Positions 53,272-63,691 are shown, counted from the first letter of the stretch. The stretch: DNA of 64,000 bases from Acetobacter orleanensis (GCF_001581005.1 NZ_LHZV01000067.1:186001-250000); one strand, 5' to 3'. Notes: generated by a model from the sequence alone, not told the origin. Translations and numbers: made by a program.

Positions 53272-54467
53272 GGCGCGGCGGTCTCATGGCCAGCGGTGGC
53301 CGCTGCTTTCTGGCGCTGGGCAACAGCCTGCTGCACATCCTGCGGCGCGGCATCGGCATGGCCCTGCGTATCCACATGCACCACGGGGACTACAGACATA
53401 CCCAGAGCCAATTGTTGCGCGGGGTCCAGCCCATCATCAATCAGGATTTTCACCGGCACACGCTGCACGATCTTCACGTAGTTACCGGTCGCATTTTCAG
53501 GCGGGAAGGCGCTGAAGGTCGCCCCGGTGCCCTTCTGAAGGGAATCGACATGCCCGTGCAGCTTGAGGGATGGGTAGGCATCCACCTTGATATCCACGCT
53601 CTGGCCGGGGCGGATACGCGTGATCTGCGTTTCCTTGTAGTTGGCAACAACCCAGACTTCCGGCTCCACAATGGACAGCACCACCTGCCCCGCGCGGACG
53701 TAATTGCCCTGCTCCAGATTACGCTGAGAAATCCAGCCGTCACACGGAGCGCGGAGAACAGTCCATTCCAGATTCAGGTTGGCGTTATCAAGCTCAGCCT
53801 GATCGGCCTTGGCCTGACCTTCCTGCTGGCTGATGGTGATCTGGGCGTTTTTGATGTTGGGCTGCACCGGGGTTGCAATCTGCACCATACCCTGCGCTTC
53901 CAGCACCTGCGCCTTAGCGGCTTCCAGCGCAGCGCGGGCATAATCAATATCCTGCTGCGAGGTTGCGGCGCGCTCCACGGAATGCTGCCGCTTATAATCG
54001 GTTTCCGCCTTGAACAACTGCGCTTTGGCGGCGGCAAGGTTCCCCTGTGCCCGCACCAACTGGCCCGGATAGCTCTGCATGGCGACAATATGCATCATGC
54101 CACTGGCCTGCATACCGGCCTGAGATTTTTCCAGAAGGCCTGCGGCTTTATCACGCGCGGCCTGCCAGTCTCTAGGGTCAATGCGAGCCAGAACCTGCCC
54201 TTTACGGACAAACTGGTTATCATTCACCAGCAGTTCCGTCACATATCCCCCGACATGCGGCGCAATGGAGACGGCGCGGCCTGCGGTAAACGCATCGTCC
54301 GTTTCCACCTCATTGCGCGTCAGGAACCAGTAAACCCCGGCCGCTACCGCCAGCACAATAACAACGCATGTCAGAATAATTTTGCCACGTCCGCTTTTCT
54401 TCTTCGCTGGCGGGGCGCTCCCGTTATCAGACGTTGCATCAGACTGTTCGTTATGGTCGTCGGCCAT
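53268..54467 (-). CDS. emrA: HlyD/EmrA-family membrane fusion protein
   Basis: About 399 residues. A cytoplasmic N-terminus is followed by one helix (about 27-48), a barrel-sandwich hybrid domain (VSIAPHVGGYVTELLVNDN), a coiled-coil hairpin and a beta-barrel (VLRAPCDGWISQRNLEQG). It links EmrB to an outer-membrane channel such as TolC. The ATG at 54467 fits GGGA upstream; a start at 54497 adds 10 residues. A TetR-type palindrome lies 70 bases upstream. Confidence 0.92.
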   Translation of the reverse strand: MADDHNEQSDATSDNGSAPPAKKKSGRGKIILTCVVIVLAVAAGVYWFLTRNEVETDDAFTAGRAVSIAPHVGGYVTELLVNDNQFVRKGQVLARIDPRDWQAARDKAAGLLEKSQAGMQASGMMHIVAMQSYPGQLVRAQGNLAAAKAQLFKAETDYKRQHSVERAATSQQDIDYARAALEAAKAQVLEAQGMVQIATPVQPNIKNAQITISQQEGQAKADQAELDNANLNLEWTVLRAPCDGWISQRNLEQGNYVRAGQVVLSIVEPEVWVVANYKETQITRIRPGQSVDIKVDAYPSLKLHGHVDSLQKGTGATFSAFPPENATGNYVKIVQRVPVKILIDDGLDPAQQLALGMSVVPVVHVDTQGHADAAPQDVQQAVAQRQKAAATAGHETAAP

Positions 54468-54536
54468 TCTGTTTCCCGTCCCTGAGACACTCTTCATACT
54501 ACAAAGTCAGTCACGGAAGCTCATGCCTCCGGCGCG

Positions 54537-54557
54537 CTGACCGATCGGTTCGGTCAG
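54537..54557 (-). promoter_or_regulatory. TetR-type palindrome upstream of emrAB
   Basis: CTGACCGA and TCGGTCAG are perfect 8-bp arms around five bases. The shape and the ACCGATCGGT core resemble operators of TetR/AcrR-family repressors of efflux genes. No TetR gene is in the window near it. Confidence 0.6.
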
Positions 54558-54657
54558 TATGTGGCATGATCCCAAAAAGGCTTCAAGCGGGCATGAAGCC
54601 CACCAAGCCTGTTCAGACCAGAAACCCCTGTCAGACCAAGAGAAAAAAAGCGCGGCG

Positions 54658-56445
54658 TTAGCGGTCCAACCCCTGTGTGCGAACCAGCCGGGCATACAGC
54701 CCATCCTGCGCAATCAATTCGTCATGCGTGCCATATTCCACGGCTTCCCCTTCCCGCATGACCACGACCAGATCCGCCGAGCGAATGGTGGAAAGGCGGT
54801 GCGCCACCACAATGGTTGTGCGCGCATGCCGCAACGTGCCCAACGCTTCCTGCACGGCAGCCTCGTTCTCGCTATCCAGAGCACTGGTCGCTTCATCCAG
54901 CAGCAGCAGGCGAGGATTACGGAGCAAGGCGCGGGCCAGCGCCACACGCTGCCGCTGGCCACCAGACAGGCGCTGGCCACCGGGGCCAACCACCGTGTCA
55001 TATCCGTTCGGCAAGGCTAGAATAAACGGTTCCGCTGCTGCGGCGCGGGCGGCTTCCCGCACGGCCTCATCCGACGCATCTTCCTGCCCGATCAGGATAT
55101 TATCGCGGATGGAGAGGTCAAACAGCAGCGGGTCCTGACTGACATAGGCAATGGCATGCCGCAGGCTGGGCAGTGTCAGATCCCGCAGGTCCACCCCGTC
55201 CAGCATAATTCTGCCGGACGTCACGTCATGCAGGCGCGGCACGAGAGAAAGTGCTGTCGATTTTCCCGCGCCAGACGCACCGACCAATGCGACGGTAAAG
55301 CCGGGGGCCGCCTCAAAACTCAGGCTTTCCAGCCCTACACGCCCATCCGGATAGACAAACCCGACCTTTTCAAACGCCAGATGACCATGGCCCGGTGGCA
55401 GGGTAATCGCGCCGGGCCGTTCCAGCACGGCGGGTCTTTCGTCAATCACGTCAAACACACGCACAAGGCCGGCCAGACCTTCTTGCAAAGCCGCATTTAG
55501 CGCGCCCAGCGCCCGCAAGGGGCGAGCCGCCAGCAGCAGAGCGGCTACAAAGCCGGAAAAATCCCCCAGCGTCGCCCCGCCCATCGCGGCACGCCAGCCA
55601 GCAAACCCAAGAACAGCCGCCACGGCAGAACCGCCCAGCGCTTCCAGCAAAGGGTCCACGCGCGCGCGGCCACGGGTAATACGGAGCATGGCGTTATAGA
55701 GATGGTCAAAAGACAGAGCCGCCCGTGCGCTTTCCTTCTGCTCCATGCCATAGACGCGCACCGTGCGGGCCTGTGCGAAGCTTTCGGTCAGAAAGGCTGC
55801 CGTTTCCCCGATTCTTTCCTGCATACCGCCAGAAGCCCGGCGTACGCGCTTGCCGAGCTTCTGGATCGGCACGGCGGCAATCGGGTAGAGCAGGCCAGCA
55901 ATCAGGCTGAGTTCCCAGTCCATATAGAACATGGAGGCAATCAGCCCGACGACCGTGACCACATCCCCCAGAGAATTGACGGCGCGGATCATTGCCTCAC
56001 GGATGGAGACGGCATCTGTCGTAAACCGGGCGGCTAGTTTTGCAGGTGGCTCCCGCTCGATACGGGTCACATCCGTCTGCACCAGATGGTCAAACATCTC
56101 GCCCTGCAAACCACGAATCACCACCAGCACCAGCCCCTGCGCCGCCAGTGTTTGCGCATATTGGGACGCTGCTTTGGAAATGGTGATGAGCACCACCAGC
56201 AGCGGCACCTGATACAGGATGCGGGAATCATGCGTGGAGAACATGTCCAGCGCCCGCTGGATCACCAGCGGATACAGGGCTGTTAGCGCCGCGGTCAGCA
56301 CCGTCAGCACAACAACTGCCGTAATACGCGCAGGGTGCAAACGCACCTGCTCCCGCCAGAGGCGTTTCAGCAGAACGCGCGTGTCATCAGGCAGCAGGGA
56401 ACGGCGGCTGGCGGCAGCCGCACCATCAGGCTTTGCAGAACTCAT
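54658..56445 (-). CDS. ABC exporter, MsbA-like
   Basis: A 595-residue half-transporter with six helices (about 30-330) and an ATPase domain: Walker A GASGAGKST, signature LSGGQRQR, Walker B LLLLDEATSALD, H-loop AHRLST. The close relation to cca and DUF1285 genes is a conserved alphaproteobacterial context in which MsbA-like lipid flippases occur, but the sequence alone does not prove lipid A export. The CCA gene ends 59 bases upstream. Confidence 0.85.
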   Translation of the reverse strand: MSSAKPDGAAAASRRSLLPDDTRVLLKRLWREQVRLHPARITAVVVLTVLTAALTALYPLVIQRALDMFSTHDSRILYQVPLLVVLITISKAASQYAQTLAAQGLVLVVIRGLQGEMFDHLVQTDVTRIEREPPAKLAARFTTDAVSIREAMIRAVNSLGDVVTVVGLIASMFYMDWELSLIAGLLYPIAAVPIQKLGKRVRRASGGMQERIGETAAFLTESFAQARTVRVYGMEQKESARAALSFDHLYNAMLRITRGRARVDPLLEALGGSAVAAVLGFAGWRAAMGGATLGDFSGFVAALLLAARPLRALGALNAALQEGLAGLVRVFDVIDERPAVLERPGAITLPPGHGHLAFEKVGFVYPDGRVGLESLSFEAAPGFTVALVGASGAGKSTALSLVPRLHDVTSGRIMLDGVDLRDLTLPSLRHAIAYVSQDPLLFDLSIRDNILIGQEDASDEAVREAARAAAAEPFILALPNGYDTVVGPGGQRLSGGQRQRVALARALLRNPRLLLLDEATSALDSENEAAVQEALGTLRHARTTIVVAHRLSTIRSADLVVVMREGEAVEYGTHDELIAQDGLYARLVRTQGLDR

Positions 56446-56504
56446 GCGAGACCTCTACCAGCCTCCTGCCTCGCTATGCAAAGGGGCGACCTCTGTTTGT
56501 GGTT

Positions 56505-57752
56505 TTAAAAGTTTTTCAGCCTTGCCAGACAGGCCTCACGCGCGGGCGTGCACCCCTCGGCCAGCCACCATGTCCGCACCTGCTCCAGCATGGCCCCAAC
56601 CTCTGGCCCCGGCGGGTAGCCTGCGGCCAGAACATCCCGCCCCGCCAGCGGGAAAACCGGCGGTGTCATAGCAGACAATCTGGCGCGAAGAGCAAGCCAC
56701 TCCGCCTGTGCCGCACCTCCGCCTGACGCGTCCGCCTGACGCAACCATGTCCGCCCCAGCAGAACCTCCGGCGAGTCCCGCGCCAGCAGGCGGCGCAGGT
56801 CAGCCTCCGTCATGCCCGGTTGCGGAACGGGTTCGCCGGTCACAGCTTTCAGAAAAGCGACTTCCGCATTTGACAGTTTCAGCCGCTGGGCCAGTGCGCC
56901 AGCCTCATCTGGAACCAGAGCCGCCAGACGCAGGACCGCGTCCGCCGGTGCGCCCGCCTCCACCATCCGGGTCAGGCGCGCGCGCGCCATGACCAGACGA
57001 TTAAGGGCGTCGATCTTGGTGAGACTATGGATCGCCCACTCCGGGAACAGTGCTGTCAGCACACCTGTCCGCTCCATCAGACCGAGCACCTCCGGCACAG
57101 CGGGGCCTGTCAGAATCCGTTTGAGTTCGGACCAGATTCGATCGACAGAAAGCCCACGCAACAGACCAGTATGAGTCGTAATGGCCTGCATGGCCTCTGC
57201 GTCCGGCTGGTGACTGCCATACCGGGCCTGAAAGCGGAAAAACCGGAGAATCCGGAGGGCGTCTTCCTCAATACGCGTCGCGGCCTCTCCCACAAAGCGC
57301 ACCCGGCCTTGTGCGAGATCGTTCTGCCCGCCAAAATAATCATGCAAAACGCCGTCCCGCCCACGGGACATGGCGTTGATGGTAAAATCGCGCCGGGCGG
57401 CGTCTTCCCGCCAATCCGCCGTCCACGCTACAACGGCATGCCGCCCATCCGTCTCCACATCCTGCCGCAGAGTGGTAATTTCATAGGGGGCAGATTCGAT
57501 CACCGCCGTGACTGTCCCGTGCGCCAAGCCGGTTGGAATAGCCTTGATTCCTGCCTTTTTCAGCGTTGCAAGCACCTGCTCCGGCGGTTCCGGTGTCGCG
57601 AGGTCAATATCGGCAACAGGCCGCCCTTTCAGCAGGTCCCGCACCACACCGCCAACCAGACGCGCCTGTGGTAGAACCTGCCAGATCAGCCCGAGAGCCT
57701 CTGTCTGCTGGCTGGTCAGATGCGTCTGTGTTGCCTGTGTATCGGATGTCAT
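56505..57752 (-). CDS. cca: CCA tRNA nucleotidyltransferase
   Basis: A 415-residue enzyme that adds or repairs the 3' CCA of tRNA. The nucleotidyltransferase head holds GGVVRDLLKGRPVADIDLAT with the catalytic DID; RRDFTINAMS and the RFVGEAATRIEEDALRILR block follow, then a helical tail domain. Length and order fit the alphaproteobacterial class. The start overlaps the DUF1285 stop by four bases. Confidence 0.96.
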   Translation of the reverse strand: MTSDTQATQTHLTSQQTEALGLIWQVLPQARLVGGVVRDLLKGRPVADIDLATPEPPEQVLATLKKAGIKAIPTGLAHGTVTAVIESAPYEITTLRQDVETDGRHAVVAWTADWREDAARRDFTINAMSRGRDGVLHDYFGGQNDLAQGRVRFVGEAATRIEEDALRILRFFRFQARYGSHQPDAEAMQAITTHTGLLRGLSVDRIWSELKRILTGPAVPEVLGLMERTGVLTALFPEWAIHSLTKIDALNRLVMARARLTRMVEAGAPADAVLRLAALVPDEAGALAQRLKLSNAEVAFLKAVTGEPVPQPGMTEADLRRLLARDSPEVLLGRTWLRQADASGGGAAQAEWLALRARLSAMTPPVFPLAGRDVLAAGYPPGPEVGAMLEQVRTWWLAEGCTPAREACLARLKNF

Positions 57753-58363
57753 GGGTCAGAGGGGTCGGCAGGCATACGGGCGAGCGGGAAGAAGCAGTCA
57801 CAACTCCACACGCCCATGCAGGGTTCGCCCCCGCATTGGCCCGGCTCCGCCAGTGCCGCCAGTTCATACCAGACCGGGCGGGAAAGCCGCGCTTCTATTG
57901 GAAACTGTCCATCCCCGGCCCGCACCAGCAGATAGGGCGGGCATCCGCCGCCCCCACAGGCCTCACTCGGCACACTCCAGACAGCGCGAATCGGGTGCTC
58001 GCGGCTGGCGACCACGGGTTCATCCACATTGGTGCGAAAACACAGCTTCTGCATGCGGCCACACCCCTTCCAGTCCAGCTCCACCGCCAGAAAGGGCACG
58101 TCCTCCACCTCAATATACCCCGTCTCGAACGGAGAGCGGAGCAGATATCCGCCTGTCTCATCCCGCGTTAGCAGAGAGCCAAACAGGCAGACCATTTCTT
58201 TTCGCTTGATGGGGCTGCCACGATAAAGCCAGACGCCATCACGACGAATAAGAAACGGCAGCTTCCGCAAAGCCTCGCTCTTTGCGGCCTCATCCGTGAC
58301 ATCATCCGCACAAGCGGTGTGGCAGGGGAGCGCGTTCTTGTTGGTCTGGCCTTCAGCATTCAC
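57749..58363 (-). CDS. DUF1285 protein
   Basis: A 204-residue protein of the DUF1285 family; VWLYRGSPIKRKEMVCLFGSL and the E-V-E-D-V-P-F-L-A-V-E-L strand are the recognisable core. Function unknown. It precedes cca and is divergent from moxR; the pairing is common in alphaproteobacteria. A GGGGC segment and several Cys residues near the end are not obviously a metal site. Confidence 0.9.
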   Translation of the reverse strand: MNAEGQTNKNALPCHTACADDVTDEAAKSEALRKLPFLIRRDGVWLYRGSPIKRKEMVCLFGSLLTRDETGGYLLRSPFETGYIEVEDVPFLAVELDWKGCGRMQKLCFRTNVDEPVVASREHPIRAVWSVPSEACGGGGCPPYLLVRAGDGQFPIEARLSRPVWYELAALAEPGQCGGEPCMGVWSCDCFFPLARMPADPSDP

Positions 58364-58461
58364 CGGTGGAGCATCCTGTTCGTGACTGTTTCACTGCTTT
58401 GAGCATGATATAGGGATGATACCCCGCTTGATGTAAGCCCTGTATCTGTCAGACTGGACCC

Positions 58462-59484
58462 ATGACCTCATCAGACACATCGCCCCTCGCCAGCCAGCCA
58501 GCCGCCTCCCTCCCTGATGTGCGGGAAGCGGATATGATCTGTGAACGCCTCCAGCGCGCCCGGCAGGAAACATCCCGCATCATTTTTGGTCAGGAGAAAG
58601 TGATCAGCCAGACGCTGACCGCCATTCTGGCCGGTGGCCATGCACTGCTGGTTGGTGCGCCGGGGCTGGGCAAAACCCTTCTGGTGACAACGCTTGGCAC
58701 CGTTCTGGGGCTGGATGCGCGCCGGGTGCAGTTTACGCCGGACCTGATGCCGTCCGACATTACCGGCAGTGAAATTCTGGATGAAGATGCCTCAGGCCGC
58801 CGCAGCTTCCGCTTTGTGCCCGGCCCGGTGTTCTGCCAATTGCTGATGGCGGATGAAATCAACCGCGCCAGCCCGCGCACCCAGTCCGCCCTGTTGCAGG
58901 CCATGCAGGAACATCGCGTGGCCATTGCCGGGGCCGAGCATCCGCTACCCCGCCCCTTCCATGTGCTGGCTACCCAGAATCCGCTGGAGCAGGAAGGCAC
59001 CTACCCTCTGCCCGAAGCGCAGTTGGACCGCTTCATGTTGCAGATCCCGCTGACTTTCCCGGATGAGCAGGCCGAACGCGCCATGCTGCTGGCCACCACC
59101 GGCACGCAGGAGGCACAGGTCCAGCCGATTATGGACACCGCCGGACTGATGGAGGCCCAGACGCTGGTCCGCCGCCTGCCGGTGGGTGAAAAAATTGTGG
59201 AGGCCATTCTGGCGCTGGTCCGTTCCGCACGCCCCGAAACCTCTCCCGATGAAACCCTCCGCAGCCAGATTGCGTGGGGTCCCGGCCCGCGTGCCGCGCA
59301 GGCGCTAATGCTGGCCACGCGCGCCCGCGCCCTGCTGGACGGGCGGCTCTCCCCCAGTCTGGATGATGTCATTGCTCTGGCTCGCCCCGTGCTGGCGCAC
59401 CGTATGGCCCTGACTTTCGCCGCCCGGGCGGATGGCGTGCAACTGGATGATGTGCTCACCCGGCTCGTCAACCGGCTGGGCTAA
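58462..59484 (+). CDS. MoxR-family AAA+ ATPase
   Basis: A 340-residue ATPase with Walker A GAPGLGKT, Walker B MADEINRASPRTQSALLQAM and the sensor-1 ATQNP motif. MoxR proteins act as chaperones with the VWA-type proteins downstream, likely assembling envelope or cofactor complexes. The target is unknown. First gene of a four-gene cluster. Confidence 0.95.
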   Translation: MTSSDTSPLASQPAASLPDVREADMICERLQRARQETSRIIFGQEKVISQTLTAILAGGHALLVGAPGLGKTLLVTTLGTVLGLDARRVQFTPDLMPSDITGSEILDEDASGRRSFRFVPGPVFCQLLMADEINRASPRTQSALLQAMQEHRVAIAGAEHPLPRPFHVLATQNPLEQEGTYPLPEAQLDRFMLQIPLTFPDEQAERAMLLATTGTQEAQVQPIMDTAGLMEAQTLVRRLPVGEKIVEAILALVRSARPETSPDETLRSQIAWGPGPRAAQALMLATRARALLDGRLSPSLDDVIALARPVLAHRMALTFAARADGVQLDDVLTRLVNRLG

Positions 59485-59521
59485 CCCTTTGGCCCGGCCA
59501 GTTTTTTCTCCCGCTACTCTG

Positions 59522-60664
59522 ATGCGCCGCCTGTTCCGTCAGGCAGCGCCATCTGCCGCGCAATCGGCCTCTGCCTCCACCGGCATGCACGGCCACAGCA
59601 CAGCGGATGCTAGCTCTGGCGGCCTGTTTGGAGCATTCCGCAGCAGCGTGCGGCGGTCCGCGCCGTCATCTCCACTCGCTACAGCAGACCGCACCAACTC
59701 AGCTTCCGCTCTAGCCGCGCGTCTGCCGGGGCTGGTACTTCAGGCAGACCATATTGCCGCCACCCTTTATGCCGGGCAGCACGGCCTGCGACGCTCCGGC
59801 GGCGGCGAGACCTTCTGGCAATACCGGCAGGCTCTGCCCGGTGAACCCGCCAGCCATATCGACTGGCGGCAGTCCGCCCGCACCCTCCACGCCTATGTGC
59901 GGGAAACAGAGGCGGAATCCCCCCAGACCATTTTCATCTGGTGTGACCTGTCCCCCTCCATGGCGTGGCGCTCCAGTGCCGCGCTGCCCGAAAAACTGGA
60001 CAGCGCACTTCTGATAACCCTTGCCACAGCGGCCCTCCTGCTGCGGAACGGGGAGCGCGTCCAACTCCTTACGCCTTCTGGCCCCGCAATCCTGCCGCCC
60101 GGCGGCAGCCCGCTGGAGCGTCTGGCGCTTGGCCTCGCCCAACTGGCCGCAGCACCGGAGGCCACGCGCCCTGCGCTCCCCCCCTCCACCGTGCTGCCAC
60201 GCTACGCTCAGCTTCTGATTGTCAGTGATTTTCTGTGCCCTGAAGAGAGTTTTCAGACCTGCCTGCACCATCTGGCCGGTCGCCCCGTGCGCACCCATCT
60301 GGTGCAGATAGCGGACCCGGCGGAACGCACCCTGCCGTATCAGGGCCGTGTGCGGTTTGAGGGGCTGGAAGGGGAAACCGAGGTGGATCTGCCCAACGTG
60401 CAGACCCTGCAACAGGATTATGTGCGGCTGGTTGACGCCCGAAATGCCCGGTTGACCACCCTTGCCACCCGCTACGGGCATGATCTTGTTCTGCACAGCA
60501 CGGACCAGCCCCCCATGCCCACGCTGCTCGCGCTCCACGCTCTTCTTTCCGGCCAGTTCCTTTCCAGACAGGCCGTTTCTAACAATACCATTTCTGGCCG
60601 GACCATTTCTGGCCGATCCGGTTCAGGTCAATCCGTTTCGGGGTCGGGCGGGGTGCCTTCATGA
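59522..60664 (+). CDS. DUF58 protein (VWA-like)
   Basis: A ~380-residue protein. The DUF58 signature (YRQALPGEPASHIDWRQSA, then a VWA-like strand with CDLSPSMAWRS giving the D-x-S-x-S metal site) lies at ~115-175. Residues ~10-65 are Ser/Ala-rich and low complexity. The start is uncertain: ATG at 59522, or TTG at 59489; neither has a good ribosome-binding site. The stop overlaps the DUF4159 start by four bases. Confidence 0.87.
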   Translation: MRRLFRQAAPSAAQSASASTGMHGHSTADASSGGLFGAFRSSVRRSAPSSPLATADRTNSASALAARLPGLVLQADHIAATLYAGQHGLRRSGGGETFWQYRQALPGEPASHIDWRQSARTLHAYVRETEAESPQTIFIWCDLSPSMAWRSSAALPEKLDSALLITLATAALLLRNGERVQLLTPSGPAILPPGGSPLERLALGLAQLAAAPEATRPALPPSTVLPRYAQLLIVSDFLCPEESFQTCLHHLAGRPVRTHLVQIADPAERTLPYQGRVRFEGLEGETEVDLPNVQTLQQDYVRLVDARNARLTTLATRYGHDLVLHSTDQPPMPTLLALHALLSGQFLSRQAVSNNTISGRTISGRSGSGQSVSGSGGVPS

Positions 60665-63600
60665 TTTTCCTCGCCCCCGTTGCCCTGTTCGGTCTGCTGA
60701 CGCTTCCGCTTGTCTGGTGGCTGCTGCGGGCAACACCGCCCGCCCCGCGCGCGCAGATTTTCCCCGCCATCGCCCTGCTCCGCGCCCTGCACCCACATCA
60801 GACGGATGCGGTCCGTTCCCCTTTGTGGCTGCTTCTGGTGCGCCTTGCCGCCGTAACCTGTCTGGTGCTCGGGCTGGCCCAGCCGGTGCTGCCGGGGGAC
60901 CGACTGCCCAGTTCCGGGCACGGCCCGCTCCTGCTGGTGATGGATGACGGTTTTTTCTCCGCGTCCGACTGGGGCCGCCGCATCGCCACCGCGCAGGGAC
61001 TGGTGGATGATGCCGACCACGCCGGACGCAGCATTCTGTTCCTCCGCACCGCCCCCACCGCCGATGGACACGCAACTCAGTCACCCATGCCCCGCGCGGC
61101 TGCTTCCGTAAGGCAGGAACTGGACAGTATGCGGCCAGCCCCATGGCGCACCGACCGCGCCGCCGCAGCCCATGCACTGGCTACCGTGCCCCATACGGAG
61201 GGCAGTGTGCAGTATCTGGCGGATGGTGTCGCCTCCGCCGGGGATGACGCTTTTGCCCACGCTCTGCGCGCTTTTGGGTCTGTGCAGGAAATTCGTTTTC
61301 CGGAGGCGTCCGTTCTGGCTCTGGCCCCGGCGGTTGAACGCAATAGCACACAGATGGCGCGTCTTCTGGCGCTGCCGTCTCCCGCGCCGCGCTCCCTGTC
61401 CATCCGTGTGCATGCGCAGGATGGTGGCACGCTGGCTGTCTTGCCGCTGGCGCTGCCCGCTGGTGCCGCCCAGATGGATGTGCCCGTCACCCTGCCAACA
61501 GCCGTACGGAACCGGATTGACCAGCTTTCTCTGGCCGCTCAGAGCAGCGCGATCACCACGCTTCTGTTTGATGAAGGCGACCGCCTGCGTCCCATCGGGC
61601 TGATGACCTCCGGCGCGGCGGATACGCCCCTGATCGGCCCGCTTTTCTACCTGCGCCGCGCCCTTGCCCCCACGGCTGACCTGCATGAAGGCACGGCCTC
61701 CGCGCTTCTGGCCCAGCCACTCTCGGTTATCATCGCGCCAGACGGCACGCTGGCAAACCCGACCATCCGACAGAAGGTGACTGACTGGGTGAAAAACGGC
61801 GGCACTCTGATCCGCTTTGCTGGGCCTGCTCTGGCCGGTGCGCAGCACGGGACGAACACAGACGGGAGCACAAACGCACCCGGCGCACCGGCAGGCGATG
61901 ATCTGGATACCCAGCCCGGCCACGATGCGGCGAACGGTACGCCCGCTGACCCGACGGCTGATCTGCTGCCCGTCACCCTGCTGGACGGTTCCCGCCAGCT
62001 TGGCGGCACCATGACATGGGGCGCACCCCAAAAGTTGGCGCCGTTTGATGCCTCATCACCTTTCCATGGGCTGGATATTCCGGCGGATGTCACCATTTCC
62101 CGGCAGGTTCTGGCAAGCCCCGTGGCAGACCTTGCCGCCCATAGCTGGGCGCGTCTGGCCGATGGCACACCCCTCGTCACTCATGCCTCGCTGGGCAAAG
62201 GGGATATTATCCTCTTCCATGTCAGCAGCACGGCGGACTGGTCCAGCCTGCCGCTGTCCGGCCTGTTTGTCGCCATGCTGCAACGGCTGACAGACCACGC
62301 CAATGGCGTCACCATTCCTGCGGATGATACTCTTCTGGCTCCCGTGCTGACACTGGATGGAGACGGTGTGCTCGGTCCCCCACCACCCGCCGCGCGTGGC
62401 CTGAAAGCCAGCGAGTTTGCACACACCGCAGCCTCTCCCGCACACCCTCCGGGCCTGTATGGTCCACGCGCGGCCCGCCGCGCTCTGAACGCCAGCAGTC
62501 AGATCAACGCTCTTGCCGCCGCGGCACCAGTCGGCGTTCTGACCAGCCCCAGCGGACGCAGGCCGGACACCGCGCTGGCCCCCTTCCTGCTGTGCGCGGC
62601 GGTCGCTCTGCTCCTTCTGGATGGTCTGCTGGTTCTGGCCATGCGGGCTGGATTGTCCCTGCGCGGCCTGAGCAAGCTGCTTTCCGGCAAACAGGGTGTC
62701 TCCCTGTTGCTGGCCTGTGTGCTGACGGTTCCGGCTTTCGCTTCCGCACAGACGGAGGGTTTACCACCAGCTTCTGCTCCGGCATCTCCTCCAGCACCTG
62801 TTCCGGCCCCTGCTGTGTCTGCCCCGGCCTCTGAGCCTTCCGCTGACCGCGCCGCAGCCCTCCCCCCAGCGACCGCAACTGCGCCAGTCGCTTCGTCTTC
62901 TTCGCCGCCCTCTTCTTCAGGCCACCCCGCCCCCGGTGCCAAATCAGTACCCGGCGCGGCGCTGGAAACGCGGCTGGCTTACGTCATCACCGGGCATGAT
63001 GATATTGATACCGTCTCCCGGCAGGGGCTTCAGGGCCTGTCCGACTATACCAACGCCCGCACCTCCGCCATGCTCGGTCATCCGGATGGCGTCAGGCCGG
63101 GGCAGGATGACCTGAGCTACTATCCGCTGCTCTACTGGCCCATCACGCCGGACGCCGCCCCCTCCCCGGCCATGACGGCGGCCCTGACGTCCTTCATGGC
63201 GCACGGCGGTATTCTGCTGATCGACACACAGGGCCAAGATTCCGGCAGTCAGAATTCCGGCAACCAGAGCGAGGCTGGCCCCTATGCGGGGGATGCGCCG
63301 GGCACCCGCTCCGCCCTGCGGCGCGTGACGGCGGGGCTGCCGATTCCACCCCTGATGACCATGACGGACCATCATGTTCTGGCCCATACATTTTATATGT
63401 TGCATGACTTCCCCGGCCGCTATGCGGAACAGCCCGTCTGGGTTGCGCGGGAGGGCGAAGCGGAAAATGATGATGTCAGCCCGGTGATTATTGGTTCCGC
63501 CGACTGGGCGCACGCTTGGGCGGTGGATGAAAACGGGAATACCCCGTTTGCCGTCCTACCGGGGGGCGCGGACCAGCGGCAACTGGCCTATCGGTTCGGC

Positions 63601-63687
63601 GTCAACACCATCATTTACGCCCTGACCGGCAACTACAAGGCCGATCAGGTCCATGTGCCCATGTTGCTCAAGCGGCTGGGGGAATAA
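60661..63687 (+). CDS. DUF4159 protein with BatA-like N-terminus
   Basis: A 1008-residue membrane protein. The first ~70 residues are the BatA/aerotolerance-type start (FLAPVALFGLLTLPLVWWLL), followed by a second helix and a VWA-like segment. Hydrophobic helices recur at ~640-690. A long Ala/Pro/Ser-rich linker (about 695-770) precedes the C-terminal DUF4159 domain (LAYVITGHDDIDTVSRQGLQ). A GATase1-like fold is known for DUF4159; its role is unproven. Typical of MoxR clusters in alphaproteobacteria. Confidence 0.88.
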   Translation: MIFLAPVALFGLLTLPLVWWLLRATPPAPRAQIFPAIALLRALHPHQTDAVRSPLWLLLVRLAAVTCLVLGLAQPVLPGDRLPSSGHGPLLLVMDDGFFSASDWGRRIATAQGLVDDADHAGRSILFLRTAPTADGHATQSPMPRAAASVRQELDSMRPAPWRTDRAAAAHALATVPHTEGSVQYLADGVASAGDDAFAHALRAFGSVQEIRFPEASVLALAPAVERNSTQMARLLALPSPAPRSLSIRVHAQDGGTLAVLPLALPAGAAQMDVPVTLPTAVRNRIDQLSLAAQSSAITTLLFDEGDRLRPIGLMTSGAADTPLIGPLFYLRRALAPTADLHEGTASALLAQPLSVIIAPDGTLANPTIRQKVTDWVKNGGTLIRFAGPALAGAQHGTNTDGSTNAPGAPAGDDLDTQPGHDAANGTPADPTADLLPVTLLDGSRQLGGTMTWGAPQKLAPFDASSPFHGLDIPADVTISRQVLASPVADLAAHSWARLADGTPLVTHASLGKGDIILFHVSSTADWSSLPLSGLFVAMLQRLTDHANGVTIPADDTLLAPVLTLDGDGVLGPPPPAARGLKASEFAHTAASPAHPPGLYGPRAARRALNASSQINALAAAAPVGVLTSPSGRRPDTALAPFLLCAAVALLLLDGLLVLAMRAGLSLRGLSKLLSGKQGVSLLLACVLTVPAFASAQTEGLPPASAPASPPAPVPAPAVSAPASEPSADRAAALPPATATAPVASSSSPPSSSGHPAPGAKSVPGAALETRLAYVITGHDDIDTVSRQGLQGLSDYTNARTSAMLGHPDGVRPGQDDLSYYPLLYWPITPDAAPSPAMTAALTSFMAHGGILLIDTQGQDSGSQNSGNQSEAGPYAGDAPGTRSALRRVTAGLPIPPLMTMTDHHVLAHTFYMLHDFPGRYAEQPVWVAREGEAENDDVSPVIIGSADWAHAWAVDENGNTPFAVLPGGADQRQLAYRFGVNTIIYALTGNYKADQVHVPMLLKRLGE

Positions 63688-63691
63688 CAGC

